DNA of 64,000 nt from NCBI RefSeq assembly GCF_910588395.1, contig NZ_CAJUPA010000008.1, positions 1-64,000 on the forward strand, read 5' to 3'. The notes beneath the pieces are model-generated. The model did not search any database. It saw only the letters and a program-made list of their open reading frames with translations, and was not told where the DNA came from. Shown here piece after piece: positions 8,718-16,651 of this stretch. A program made the position numbers and the translations under genes. Numbering within the stretch: the stretch's first letter is position 1; every line of letters starts with the position of its first letter. This DNA is from an uncultured Faecalibaculum sp. (GTDB lineage Bacteria > Bacillota_I > Bacilli_A > Erysipelotrichales > Erysipelotrichaceae).

Positions 8718-9797
8718 ATGCTTCGAATTGGAATGCTGACCAGCGGCGGCGACTGCCAGGCACTGAATGCCACCATGCGTGCGATTTACAAATCCGTGTC
8801 TCACAACGCGAAAGAACCTTTTGAGTTCTACGGCTTTGAGGATGGATACAAAGGGCTGATGTACAACAAGTACCGGATGCTCACGGCAGACGACTTCACC
8901 GGTATCCTCACGGTGGGGGGCACGATTCTGGGAACCAGCCGGGTGCCTTTCAAGGACATCCGCAAGCCGGATGAACAGGGCAATGACAAAGTGGAGCTGA
9001 TGAAGCACACGTACAAGGAACTGGAGCTGGACTGTCTGGTGGTTCTGGGAGGCAACGGATCGCTGAAGACGGCGAATCTCCTGAGTCAGGAAGGGCTGAA
9101 CGTGATTGCCATGCCCAAGACCATCGACAATGATCTGTGGGGTACGGACATGACATTCGGGTTCCAGTCTGCGGTGGATATCGCCACCAGAGCCATTGAT
9201 GAGATTCACACGACGGCGTCCAGCCATGGCCGGGTGTTCATTGTGGAGATCATGGGGCACAAAACCGGCTGGCTGCCGCTGAATGCGGGCATCGCCGGTG
9301 GTGCGGATATCATTCTGCTGCCGGAGATTCCCTACAGCATGGACAAGATCGTGGAGGTCATCGAGAAGAAGAAGACCAACAATTCCGGCCGGTTCATGAT
9401 TCTGGCTGTGGCGGAAGGTGCCATTTCCCAGGAGGACAAAAAGCTCTCCAAGAAGGAATACAAAAAGCAGCTGCAGAACTACATGTTCCCGTCCGTATCC
9501 TACAAACTGGCGGCGGAGATCGAAGAACGCACCGGCCGGGAGGTCCGGGTCACAGTGCCGGGGCACACACAGCGCGGTGGCATGCCGGATGCCTATGACC
9601 GGGTATTTGCCAGCCGGCTTGGTTCCGAGGGCGGCCGCATGATCTGTGAAGGGGCTTTCGGTTTCATGGTGGCGTACCGCAACCGGGAAATTGTCCGGGT
9701 GCCGCTGGAAGAAGCGGCAGGGAAGCTGAAGCTTGTGCAGCCGGATTCCACCATTATCCAGGAAGCCCGGATGCTGGGCATCAGTTTCGGAGACTGA
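8718..9797 (+). CDS. pfkA: 6-phosphofructokinase
   Basis: Phosphorylates fructose 6-phosphate at C1 in glycolysis; cytoplasmic, 359 residues. It has the PFK blocks LTSGGDCQALNA, GGNGSLKTA (residues 111-119), PKTIDNDLWGTD (133 onward), EIMGHKTGWLPL and VPGHTQRGGMPDAYDR. The residue equivalent to E. coli Gly104 is Gly, as in ATP-dependent enzymes. The residue equivalent to Gly124 is Lys134, as in PPi-dependent and some ATP-dependent clades, and the usual Asp103 is Asn113. The phosphate donor is therefore not certain from sequence. ATG 8718 is preferred over 8712 because AAGGAGG ends at 8710. The siroheme gene starts one base after its stop. Confidence 0.93.
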   Translation: MLRIGMLTSGGDCQALNATMRAIYKSVSHNAKEPFEFYGFEDGYKGLMYNKYRMLTADDFTGILTVGGTILGTSRVPFKDIRKPDEQGNDKVELMKHTYKELELDCLVVLGGNGSLKTANLLSQEGLNVIAMPKTIDNDLWGTDMTFGFQSAVDIATRAIDEIHTTASSHGRVFIVEIMGHKTGWLPLNAGIAGGADIILLPEIPYSMDKIVEVIEKKKTNNSGRFMILAVAEGAISQEDKKLSKKEYKKQLQNYMFPSVSYKLAAEIEERTGREVRVTVPGHTQRGGMPDAYDRVFASRLGSEGGRMICEGAFGFMVAYRNREIVRVPLEEAAGKLKLVQPDSTIIQEARMLGISFGD

Positions 9798-9798
9798 C

Positions 9799-10368
9799 AT
9801 GCCCGCATTTCCGATGTTTGTGGATCTTTCGCAGAAATCGGTGCTGATTGTAGGTGGCGGTCAGATCGCCGCTCACAAAGTCAAAGTCCTGGAGCCCTTT
9901 GGCCCCAGGATTTTTGTGAACGCGCCAAAGATTCTGCCGGAGATCCGGGAAATGGCTCATGTGATTTGTCTAACGCAGGCGTACTGTCCGGCGGTGCTGG
10001 AGAACATCGATCTGGTGATTGCCGCCACGGATGACCGGGTGCTGAATGAACAGGTGGCAGAGGATGCCCGAAGGCGGCATCTGCCGGTGAATGTGGTGGA
10101 TGATCCGGACCTGTGCGGGTTTTATTTCGGGAGCATGATCACGGAGGGGGATCTCTGCGTGGGGATCTCCACCGATGGTGCCAGCCCGGCTGCAGCCCGG
10201 GATCTGAAGCAGAGAATCCGTCAGGCGCTGCCGGCGGATGTGGCTGCTTCCCTGGCGGTGATGAAGGCTCTGCGCCCGCTGGTGAAATCGCTGTATCCCG
10301 ACCAGAAACAGAGAAGCCGGGTGCTGAACCTGCTGACAGAGCGGGTTCTGATGGTGGATGCGGACTAA
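9799..10368 (+). CDS. Precorrin-2 dehydrogenase / sirohydrochlorin ferrochelatase-like protein
   Basis: 189-residue protein of the CysG N-terminal/Met8/SirC type. It oxidises precorrin-2 to sirohydrochlorin with NAD and may insert iron to give siroheme. The Rossmann motif VLIVGGGQIAAHKV (GxGxxA) is near residue 15. The blocks LVIAATDDRVLNEQVAEDA, VNVVDDPDLCGFYFGSMI and GISTDGASPAAARDLKQRI are diagnostic. It starts one base after the pfkA stop. The enzyme for the preceding steps, a CobA-HemD fusion, is at 26107, and a siroheme-dependent reductase is at 41417, so the pathway is scattered across the window. Confidence 0.9.
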   Translation: MPAFPMFVDLSQKSVLIVGGGQIAAHKVKVLEPFGPRIFVNAPKILPEIREMAHVICLTQAYCPAVLENIDLVIAATDDRVLNEQVAEDARRRHLPVNVVDDPDLCGFYFGSMITEGDLCVGISTDGASPAAARDLKQRIRQALPADVAASLAVMKALRPLVKSLYPDQKQRSRVLNLLTERVLMVDAD

Positions 10369-10425
10369 GCCGATGGTCACGCCCGGGTTTTGCAGCTGAT
10401 TCAGAACAGGTACAATAAGGGGGAA

Positions 10426-10439
10426 TGAAAGCGGCTTCA
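10426..10439. promoter_or_regulatory. Palindrome upstream of the RpiR-type regulator gene
   Basis: TGAAAGC / GGCTTCA forms a near-perfect 14-base palindrome about 60 bases before the regulator start and ten bases after a TACAAT box (10411-10416). It resembles a catabolite-responsive element and also shares TGAAA...TTCA with the palindrome upstream of the PTS gene. Confidence 0.4.
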
Positions 10440-10500
10440 TCCTGTTTCTTTGATTCGGGGAAAAAGCAGACAGCCTCTTTCACAGAGAAGGAGAAGGGTC

Positions 10501-11382
10501 ATGTTTCTGTTTCAGCGAATCGAAGAACTGGGAGTCGGCGGCAATTCCGCCATGTCCGCCATTGCGGATTATATTCTGGAGGACCGGCAGCGGATCCTGG
10601 AAAAAAGCCTGCAGGAAGTCGCCCAGGAAACCTTTACCTCGAAAGCTTCGGTGGTCCGGTTTGCGAAGGGTCTGGGATACAGCGGCTGGAAGGCGTTTCT
10701 GAAGGAGTATCTGAAGGAGCTGAACTATCAGCAGCGGTTTGAAGCCGAGGTGGATTTCAGCTACCCCTTCACGTCCCGGGATACGCCGGCGCAGATCAGC
10801 CGGAATCTGCGGACGCTCATGGTGCAGACGCTGGATGAAACGCTGGAAAATCTGGATGAAGATGCCCTGACGCGGTTCGTGAATCTGATGCAGCGGGCAA
10901 ACCGGATCGTGGTGTTCTGCGTATCTCCCCACACCTACAGCGCCCAGCTGTTTCAGCGGAAAATGATGACGATCCAGAAACCGGTCCAGGTGGTGCAGGC
11001 CCGGGAAATGGGCTTGACTGCCAGAAGCATGACACCGCAGGATCTGGCGATCATCATCAGCTATTCTGGCATGAATGTGGAAGCGGAACCCATGACTGTG
11101 GTGAATTATCTGAAGTCTCACCAGGTGCCGGTGGCGGCGATCACCAGTGCCGGCACCAATGACCTGCGCTGGGAGATCGATACGGTGCTGACGCTCACCA
11201 CCCGGGAAGCGCTCTACAACAAGATTGCCACGTTTTCCACGGAGCAGTCGCTGCAGTATCTGCTGAATCTGCTGTTTTCCTGCTATTTTGCCCGGCAGTA
11301 TGAGAAAAACCGGGTGAACAAAGTGGAAAGCGCCCGGGAGCTGGAGAAGCACCGGGGCCGCCCGGAAGCGATACACGAATAG
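10501..11382 (+). CDS. MurR/RpiR-family transcriptional regulator
   Basis: 293-residue regulator with an N-terminal HTH_6 domain (about residues 1-75, including ETFTSKASVVRFAKGLGYSGW as recognition region) and a C-terminal SIS sugar-phosphate-binding domain (about 120-260, VVFCVSPHTYSAQLFQRKM and IIISYSGMNVEAEP). Family members sense phosphosugars and control adjacent uptake genes. The start ATG 10501 has AGAAGGAGAAGG upstream. The adjacent downstream genes on the same strand are a beta-glucoside PTS permease and a GH1 glycosidase, so it probably controls them. A 15-base palindrome at 11496 is a candidate target. Confidence 0.88.
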   Translation: MFLFQRIEELGVGGNSAMSAIADYILEDRQRILEKSLQEVAQETFTSKASVVRFAKGLGYSGWKAFLKEYLKELNYQQRFEAEVDFSYPFTSRDTPAQISRNLRTLMVQTLDETLENLDEDALTRFVNLMQRANRIVVFCVSPHTYSAQLFQRKMMTIQKPVQVVQAREMGLTARSMTPQDLAIIISYSGMNVEAEPMTVVNYLKSHQVPVAAITSAGTNDLRWEIDTVLTLTTREALYNKIATFSTEQSLQYLLNLLFSCYFARQYEKNRVNKVESARELEKHRGRPEAIHE

Positions 11383-11387
11383 ATCTC

Positions 11388-11419
11388 AAGGCCGGTTCGA
11401 ATTCAGGACCGGTCCTTTT
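11388..11419 (+). terminator. Terminator after the RpiR-type regulator gene
   Basis: AAGGCCGGT pairs with ACCGG-T-CCTT (one bulge) and is followed by T. It begins six bases after the stop codon and separates the regulator from the PTS operon. Confidence 0.65.
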
Positions 11420-11495
11420 CTGCTCCTGGGCAAGTCTTCAAAGCATGCTCTGTTTCATCCTGTTTTACCGGACAGGTCTCTTCAGACAGACTTCA

Positions 11496-11510
11496 TGAAA
11501 CTCTGTTTCA
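11496..11510. promoter_or_regulatory. Candidate operator of the beta-glucoside operon
   Basis: Perfect palindrome TGAAAC-TCT-GTTTCA, 121 bases before the PTS gene. A related half site GTTTCAT lies at about 11452. The TGAAA/TTTCA arms fit the type of site used by RpiR-family regulators; assignment to the regulator at 10501 is inference. Confidence 0.5.
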
Positions 11511-11631
11511 ACCTGCCGGTCCTGCATGGAAGCGGTTTCTGCCGCAGGGTATTCTCTAAGTGCATCAAGGAAAGGCAGCCGGATCCGGAGCCGGCGGGCC
11601 TGAGAAAGTGAAGAAAAGGAGAAAGACCCAC

Positions 11632-13503
11632 ATGGCAAAGAAATACAGAAGCCTGGCCGAAGAAATCGTGAAGCTCATCGGCGGCAAAGACAACATCAGT
11701 GACGCGTACCACTGTCAGACAAGACTGCGCTTCAAACTCAGGGATGAGTCCAGGGCAGACGATGAAACACTGAAGAATCTGGATGGCGTTGCCAGCGTGA
11801 TCCGCAACGCCGGTGTCTACCAGGTGGTGATTGGCACCCACGTGGCGGATGTATTTGAAGAAGTGGCAGAGGTGGCCGATCTGAAATCCAAAGGAACAGC
11901 GGCCGAGGAAGCCGGAGAGAAGAAAGGCATCCTGAGCACGGTCATTGATTTTGTGGCGGGTGTGTTTCAGCCCATCATTCCGGCACTGTCCGGCGTCGGT
12001 GTGGTCAAGGCGGTGCTGGCACTGCTGGTGGTCTTCCATGTCATCAACAGTGATTCCCAGACCTATGTGCTGCTGAACATGTTCGCGGATGCGGTGTTCT
12101 ACTTCCTGCCGGTCCTGCTGGCGTTCACCGAAGCGCAGAAACTGAAATGCAACCTGATCCTGGCCGCAGGCACTGCCTGCATCATGCTGCACCCCACCTG
12201 GGCGGGACTGGTCGCCGCGGCGGAACCCCTGAACTTCTTTGAGTTCATTCCCTTCCAGCTGGTGACTTACGCCAACAGCGTCATTCCGGTGATCCTGGTG
12301 GTCTTCGTGCAGGCGAGAATCGAGAAGTGGCTCAACCGGGTTGTGCCGAAATCCGTGAATCTGGTATTTGTTCCCATGCTGGTGTTCCTGATCATGGGCA
12401 CCCTGGCGCTGTCGGTTCTCGGTCCTCTGGGCAACATCGTGGGTCAGGGACTGGCTGTGGTCTTCAACTATCTGGCGGAAAACGCTGCCTGGGCACCGGC
12501 ACTGCTGGTGGGCGGCCTGCTCCCGGTGATGGTCATGTTCGGCATTCACAATGGCGTGGCTCCGCTGGGTGTCATGCAGATGGCCAACCTTGGCTATGAT
12601 TCCATCTTCGGCCCCGGCTGTGTCTGCTCCAACATGGCGCAGGCTGCTGCCGGTACGGTGGTTGCCATCCGGGCGAAAAACGCCAAAGAACGGCAGATTG
12701 CTTCTTCCGGTGCCATCACAGCCTATATGGGCATTACCGAACCGCTGCTGTACGGCGTCAACCTGCCGAAGAAATATCCCCTGATTGCTTCCATGATCGG
12801 CGGCGCCTGCGGCGGTCTGTATGCAGGCCTGACCCACACCCACCGGTTTGCCACCGGCAGCTCCGGACTTCCCGCCGTTCTGCTCTACATTGGCGACGAT
12901 ACCATGACTTTCTTCTACAACATCATCATCGCCATTCTGATTTCCGCCGCAGTCAGTGCCGTTCTGACCTGGATCCTGGCTAGCCGGTTCGAGAAAAAGG
13001 AAGCAGCCGAAGCGGCGGCTGCAGCGGACAAAGCCGCAGCGGAAGCTGTCACAGAGACCGTTGTGGTGGAAAAACCCGCTTCCGCCGTCATCCTGTCTCC
13101 GGTCGCCGGTGACATTCTGCCTCTGGAACAGGCCAAAGATGAAGCCTTCGCCTCCGGCGCTCTGGGACAGGGGGCAGTCATTGACCCGAAAACCGGTCTG
13201 GTGATCGCTCCCTTTGACGGCACGGTCACCGCCCTGTTTCCCACAAAACACGCCATTGGCCTTACCAGCCGGGAGGGCATCGAACTGCTGATCCATGTGG
13301 GAATCAACACCGTGGAGCTCAACGGCGAACATTTCGAGACCTTCGTGACCCAGGGCGACACAGTGCGCAGAGGGCAGAAACTGATCGGATTCGATCTGGA
13401 GAAAATCGCTCAGGCCGGCTACCCGACCCAGACCATGGTCATTGTCACCAACACCCCTGCCTTCGAGTCTGTCTCGGTGCAGGAGAATCCGGAGCTGCAC
13501 TGA
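11632..13503 (+). CDS. bglP: Beta-glucoside PTS transporter, EIIBCA
   Basis: 623-residue three-domain PTS permease that imports and phosphorylates an aryl- or oligo-beta-glucoside. The EIIB domain is N-terminal with the phospho-acceptor Cys28 in AYHCQTRLRF. The EIIC membrane domain spans about residues 100-450 with GITEPLLYGVNLP-type family motifs. An Ala/Glu-rich linker (about 455-490) leads to EIIA, whose active His555 lies in LLIHVGINTVELNGEHF. Order B-C-A matches BglF/BglP. The start ATG 11632 has AAAAGGAG upstream. It sits between a regulator and a GH1 6-phospho-beta-glucosidase, which supports a beta-glucoside substrate. Confidence 0.93.
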   Translation: MAKKYRSLAEEIVKLIGGKDNISDAYHCQTRLRFKLRDESRADDETLKNLDGVASVIRNAGVYQVVIGTHVADVFEEVAEVADLKSKGTAAEEAGEKKGILSTVIDFVAGVFQPIIPALSGVGVVKAVLALLVVFHVINSDSQTYVLLNMFADAVFYFLPVLLAFTEAQKLKCNLILAAGTACIMLHPTWAGLVAAAEPLNFFEFIPFQLVTYANSVIPVILVVFVQARIEKWLNRVVPKSVNLVFVPMLVFLIMGTLALSVLGPLGNIVGQGLAVVFNYLAENAAWAPALLVGGLLPVMVMFGIHNGVAPLGVMQMANLGYDSIFGPGCVCSNMAQAAAGTVVAIRAKNAKERQIASSGAITAYMGITEPLLYGVNLPKKYPLIASMIGGACGGLYAGLTHTHRFATGSSGLPAVLLYIGDDTMTFFYNIIIAILISAAVSAVLTWILASRFEKKEAAEAAAAADKAAAEAVTETVVVEKPASAVILSPVAGDILPLEQAKDEAFASGALGQGAVIDPKTGLVIAPFDGTVTALFPTKHAIGLTSREGIELLIHVGINTVELNGEHFETFVTQGDTVRRGQKLIGFDLEKIAQAGYPTQTMVIVTNTPAFESVSVQENPELH

Positions 13504-13537
13504 GCCCGTCAGAACAGAAAGGAAAGAGTGGAAGAAG

Positions 13538-14947
13538 ATGTTTTACAGCGAGACAAGACCGTTCCCCGAATCATTTCTCTGGGGCGCATCCACATCCGCC
13601 TATCAGGTGGAAGGCGCCTGGAACCAGGACGGCAAAGGCCCTTCTGTACAGGATCTGCACAAGCCGGAGAAGTTCTCGGATTTCTCCGTGGCCAGCGATC
13701 ACTATCACCGGTTCCGGGAAGACGTGGCGCTGATGAAGGAACTGGGGCTGAAAGCCTACCGGTTCTCCATCAGCTGGAGCCGGGTGTTCCCGACAGGTGC
13801 CGGTGACATCAACCCGCAGGGACTGCGGTTCTATCGGGATCTGATTGACGAACTGCTGGCAGCGGGCATCGAACCGGTGGTGACGCTGTATCATTTCGAT
13901 CTGCCGCTGGCACTGCATGAGCAGGGAGGCTGGAGCCTGCGCAGCACCATTGACGCCTTCGAAGCCTATGCCCGGCTGATGTTTGAAACCTTCAGGGGCA
14001 AGGTGAAATACTGGCTGACGATCAACGAGCAGAATGTCATGATCAATCACCCGGCGGCGATGTACCCGGGCAACGTCCCCTCCCAGAAAGAGCTTTACCA
14101 GCAGAACCACCATATGTTTCTGGCTTCTGCCAGGGCGGTGAAGGCGCTGCGGGAAATCGATCCCGCGGCGAAGATCGGACCGGCGCCCAACATCATTGCG
14201 GTCTATCCGAAGACAAGCCTGCCGGAGGATGTGATTGCAGCGGACAACTGGGAAGCCATCCGGAACTGGCTGTATCTGGATGTGGCAGCCAAAGGGTATT
14301 ACAATCCCCTGGCAGCCGCGTATCTGAAGGAAAAGGGGCTGTATCCGCACATGGAAAAAGGGGACCTGGAGCTGCTGGCAGAGAACACCGCAGACTTCCT
14401 GGGGCTGAACTACTACTCCACCGCCACGGTATCCGCAGCGAAGAACGATGGCCATGACCGTCAGCCCAGAAACGGCGACCAGCAGACCATGGTGGGAGAA
14501 GAAGGCGTGTTCCGGGCAGAGGAAAACGATGCGCTGAAAGCCACGGAATTCGGCTGGAAAATCGATCCGGTGGGCCTGCGCACCACCCTGCGGCGGGTCT
14601 ATGACCGCTACCATCTGCCGGTGCTGATCACGGAAAACGGCATCGGGGGCCGGGAGGAAATCGCGGCGGACGGACAGGTGCACGACCAGTACCGGATTGC
14701 CTACCTCACCGCCCACTTCCGGCAGGCGCAGCAGGCGCTGATGGATGGCGTGGATCTGATGGGATACTGCCCCTGGGCGTTCATGGATCTGGTGAGCACC
14801 CACCAGGGATATCAGAAGCGGTACGGATTCGTGTACGTGGACCGGGGAGAACTGGATCCTGGCACAATGAACCGGATCAGAAAAGACAGCTTTGACTGGT
14901 ATCATGGCGTCATAGAAACCGGTGGCCGCTCTCTGCCGGAAAACTGA
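13538..14947 (+). CDS. bglA: 6-phospho-beta-glucosidase (GH1)
   Basis: 469-residue GH1 enzyme that cleaves the phosphorylated beta-glucoside delivered by the PTS protein into glucose 6-phosphate and an aglycone or sugar. It has the GH1 start FLWGASTSAYQVEGAW, the acid/base Glu164 in WLTINEQN, and the nucleophile Glu366 in VLITENGIGG. The C-terminal block GYCPWAFMDLVSTHQGYQKRYGFVYVD fits the 6-phospho subgroup. The acid/base motif is NEQ rather than the more frequent NEP. The start is ATG 13538, preceded by GAAAGGAAAG. It lies 34 bases after the PTS gene in the same operon. Confidence 0.93.
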   Translation: MFYSETRPFPESFLWGASTSAYQVEGAWNQDGKGPSVQDLHKPEKFSDFSVASDHYHRFREDVALMKELGLKAYRFSISWSRVFPTGAGDINPQGLRFYRDLIDELLAAGIEPVVTLYHFDLPLALHEQGGWSLRSTIDAFEAYARLMFETFRGKVKYWLTINEQNVMINHPAAMYPGNVPSQKELYQQNHHMFLASARAVKALREIDPAAKIGPAPNIIAVYPKTSLPEDVIAADNWEAIRNWLYLDVAAKGYYNPLAAAYLKEKGLYPHMEKGDLELLAENTADFLGLNYYSTATVSAAKNDGHDRQPRNGDQQTMVGEEGVFRAEENDALKATEFGWKIDPVGLRTTLRRVYDRYHLPVLITENGIGGREEIAADGQVHDQYRIAYLTAHFRQAQQALMDGVDLMGYCPWAFMDLVSTHQGYQKRYGFVYVDRGELDPGTMNRIRKDSFDWYHGVIETGGRSLPEN

Positions 14948-14992
14948 ACCGGCAGCAGCGGTATCAGAAGTATCAGAAACAGGAGGACTGAA

Positions 14993-16054
14993 ATGAAACA
15001 GAAAACACTGGGAACAACAGACATCCAGATTCCGCCATTGTGTGTGGGAACCATGGGCTTTTCGGAAAATCCGGAATCTGCCAGAGGATGGAGCGTGGAT
15101 TACGCCACCAGCCGGGATATTGTGAAAGCGGCACTGGATGCGGGTCTGAATTTCTTTGACACAGCCCCGGTGTATGCGGATGGATCCAGCGAAAAAGCCC
15201 TGGGACAGGCGCTTAAGGACCTGCAGGTCCCCCGGGAATCGGTGGTAATCTCCACCAAGTTCTACCCCAGAAGCCAGGAGGAAATCGCAGCGGGCATCTC
15301 CATGGATGAGCACATCCGGGCCTGGCTGGAAGGGTCTCTGAAGCGGCTGCAGACAGAGTATGTGGATCTGCTGTATCTGCACATGTGGGACTGGAACACG
15401 CCGGTGGAAGAAACCGTGAAGACGCTGGCAGCCCTTCAGGAAGAAGGAAAGATCCGGGCTTACGGACTCTCCAATGCCAGCGCCTGGCAGGTGGCCATGG
15501 CCAATGAAAAGGCACTGGCCATGGGCAAACCGGTGTTTGCGGCTGTGCAGAATCAGTGGAATCTCATCAGCCGGGAAGATGAACGGGAACTGACCCAGTG
15601 TCTGAATCACTATGGCATGACCCCCATTCCCTACGCCTCTCTGGCAGCAGGACGGCTGGCCCGACCGGCAGGGACAGTGACATGGCGTTCGCAGACGGAT
15701 CTCTATGGAGAGAAGAAGTTTTCCACTCAGAAGGAAGCCGATGGAAAGGTCATTCAGGCAGTGGAAGAGATTGCCGAAACTCTGCGGGTGCCGATGACTG
15801 CCGTATCCCTGGCCTGGCTGATGGAAAAAGGCGCTGTGCCGCTGGCCGGGGCCACCAGGCCGGAGCAGATTCAGGGACTTGCCCAGGCAGCCCGGACAGA
15901 GCTGACACCGGCGCAGATGGAAGCGCTGGAAGCCCGCTATGTGCCCCATGTACTGACAGGGGTCATCGCGGAACACACGCCGGATCAGGACTGCTATGCA
16001 GCCTATGGCGTGAACAAAATGAAGGAAATTCTGCCGGTGTATCCGGACAGGTAA
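14993..16054 (+). CDS. Aldo/keto reductase
   Basis: 353-residue NADPH-dependent oxidoreductase of the AKR (YghZ/Tas-like) class. It has the AKR N-terminal pattern GTTDIQIPPLCVGTMGF, catalytic-region FFDTAPVYADGSSEKALG (Asp and Tyr of the tetrad), VISTKFYP with the Lys, and DLLYLHMWDWNTPVEET with the His. The late block ATRPEQIQGL binds cofactor. It follows the GH1 gene by 45 bases, ends before a strong terminator, and is probably the last gene of the beta-glucoside operon. Its substrate may be an aglycone or a keto sugar; the sequence does not decide. Confidence 0.9.
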   Translation: MKQKTLGTTDIQIPPLCVGTMGFSENPESARGWSVDYATSRDIVKAALDAGLNFFDTAPVYADGSSEKALGQALKDLQVPRESVVISTKFYPRSQEEIAAGISMDEHIRAWLEGSLKRLQTEYVDLLYLHMWDWNTPVEETVKTLAALQEEGKIRAYGLSNASAWQVAMANEKALAMGKPVFAAVQNQWNLISREDERELTQCLNHYGMTPIPYASLAAGRLARPAGTVTWRSQTDLYGEKKFSTQKEADGKVIQAVEEIAETLRVPMTAVSLAWLMEKGAVPLAGATRPEQIQGLAQAARTELTPAQMEALEARYVPHVLTGVIAEHTPDQDCYAAYGVNKMKEILPVYPDR

Positions 16055-16067
16055 GCTGAGAAAGATC

Positions 16068-16114
16068 AAAGGGACAGAACCGCTACAGGCTGTGCAGGCA
16101 GATTCTGTCCCTTT
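16068..16114 (+). terminator. Terminator of the beta-glucoside operon
   Basis: A perfect 12-base inverted repeat AAAGGGACAGAA / TTCTGTCCCTTT starts 14 bases after the aldo/keto reductase stop. The loop is 23 bases. Only a short T-run follows. Confidence 0.65.
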
Positions 16115-16223
16115 CTGCGTATCGCAATATGGTAACAATATGATTACATAATGCTGGACGAATAAACATAATGCAGGTAAAATTGAGGATGGATTTATTA
16201 ATTCCAGTAAGAAGGTGATTCCC

Positions 16224-16538
16224 GTGCATGTTACTCCGTCTTTCGTAGAGTCGGTATTATCCGCCTATCCATTTGCACTGCTGATTATCCAGGACAAGAA
16301 TCTGGTGGATGATTCAGAATTGAAAGAAATCTCGAGACTAATCGTCCGGTTTTATGATCAGTGGGAAATGGATTTGGATTTGCTGGAAAAAGAAGCAATC
16401 GAACTTCGCTATTTCGAGCGCAAATCATTTTCAGATATTGCAGCCGAACTGGGTTATGAGAACCACAGTTCAGCAAAACGCTTGATTGACCATTCTGTTA
16501 AGAGGATAGCTGACAGTATTCAGAAAAGTTATAAGTAA
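16224..16538 (+). CDS. Small sigma-70 region-4-like helix-turn-helix protein
   Basis: 104-residue protein with a C-terminal helix-turn-helix resembling sigma factor region 4 or ArpU-type phage regulators: LLEKEAIELRYFERKSFSDIA followed by ELGYENHSSAKRLIDHSVKRI. No region 2 is present, so it is not a complete sigma factor. GTG 16224 is preferred, with GAAGGTG just upstream; GTG 16215 is alternative. It is AT-richer than the genes before it and marks the left end of an accessory island. It precedes the large peptidoglycan-binding gene by 113 bases on the same strand and may regulate it. The function is not established. Confidence 0.6.
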   Translation: MHVTPSFVESVLSAYPFALLIIQDKNLVDDSELKEISRLIVRFYDQWEMDLDLLEKEAIELRYFERKSFSDIAAELGYENHSSAKRLIDHSVKRIADSIQKSYK

Positions 16539-16651
16539 TTAATCAGCAATCGTTGTCGTTAAAACGCACATATGTGCTTATAAAATTAGATATTCTGTGT
16601 ATGCAGACAACGACCGGTCATATTGTCTGAACAGAAAGAATGGTGATTGAT

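Noticed and set aside
11482..13500. 672-codon minus-strand frame opposite the PTS gene
   Set aside because: Same cause: mirror of codon bias in bglP, no ribosome site, no recognisable domain.
13571..16138. 855-codon open frame on the minus strand opposite the GH1 and aldo/keto reductase genes
   Set aside because: It is an antisense shadow of two well-supported genes, made possible by GC-rich codons with few stops; it crosses an intergenic gap and has His/Arg/Gln-rich low-quality composition.
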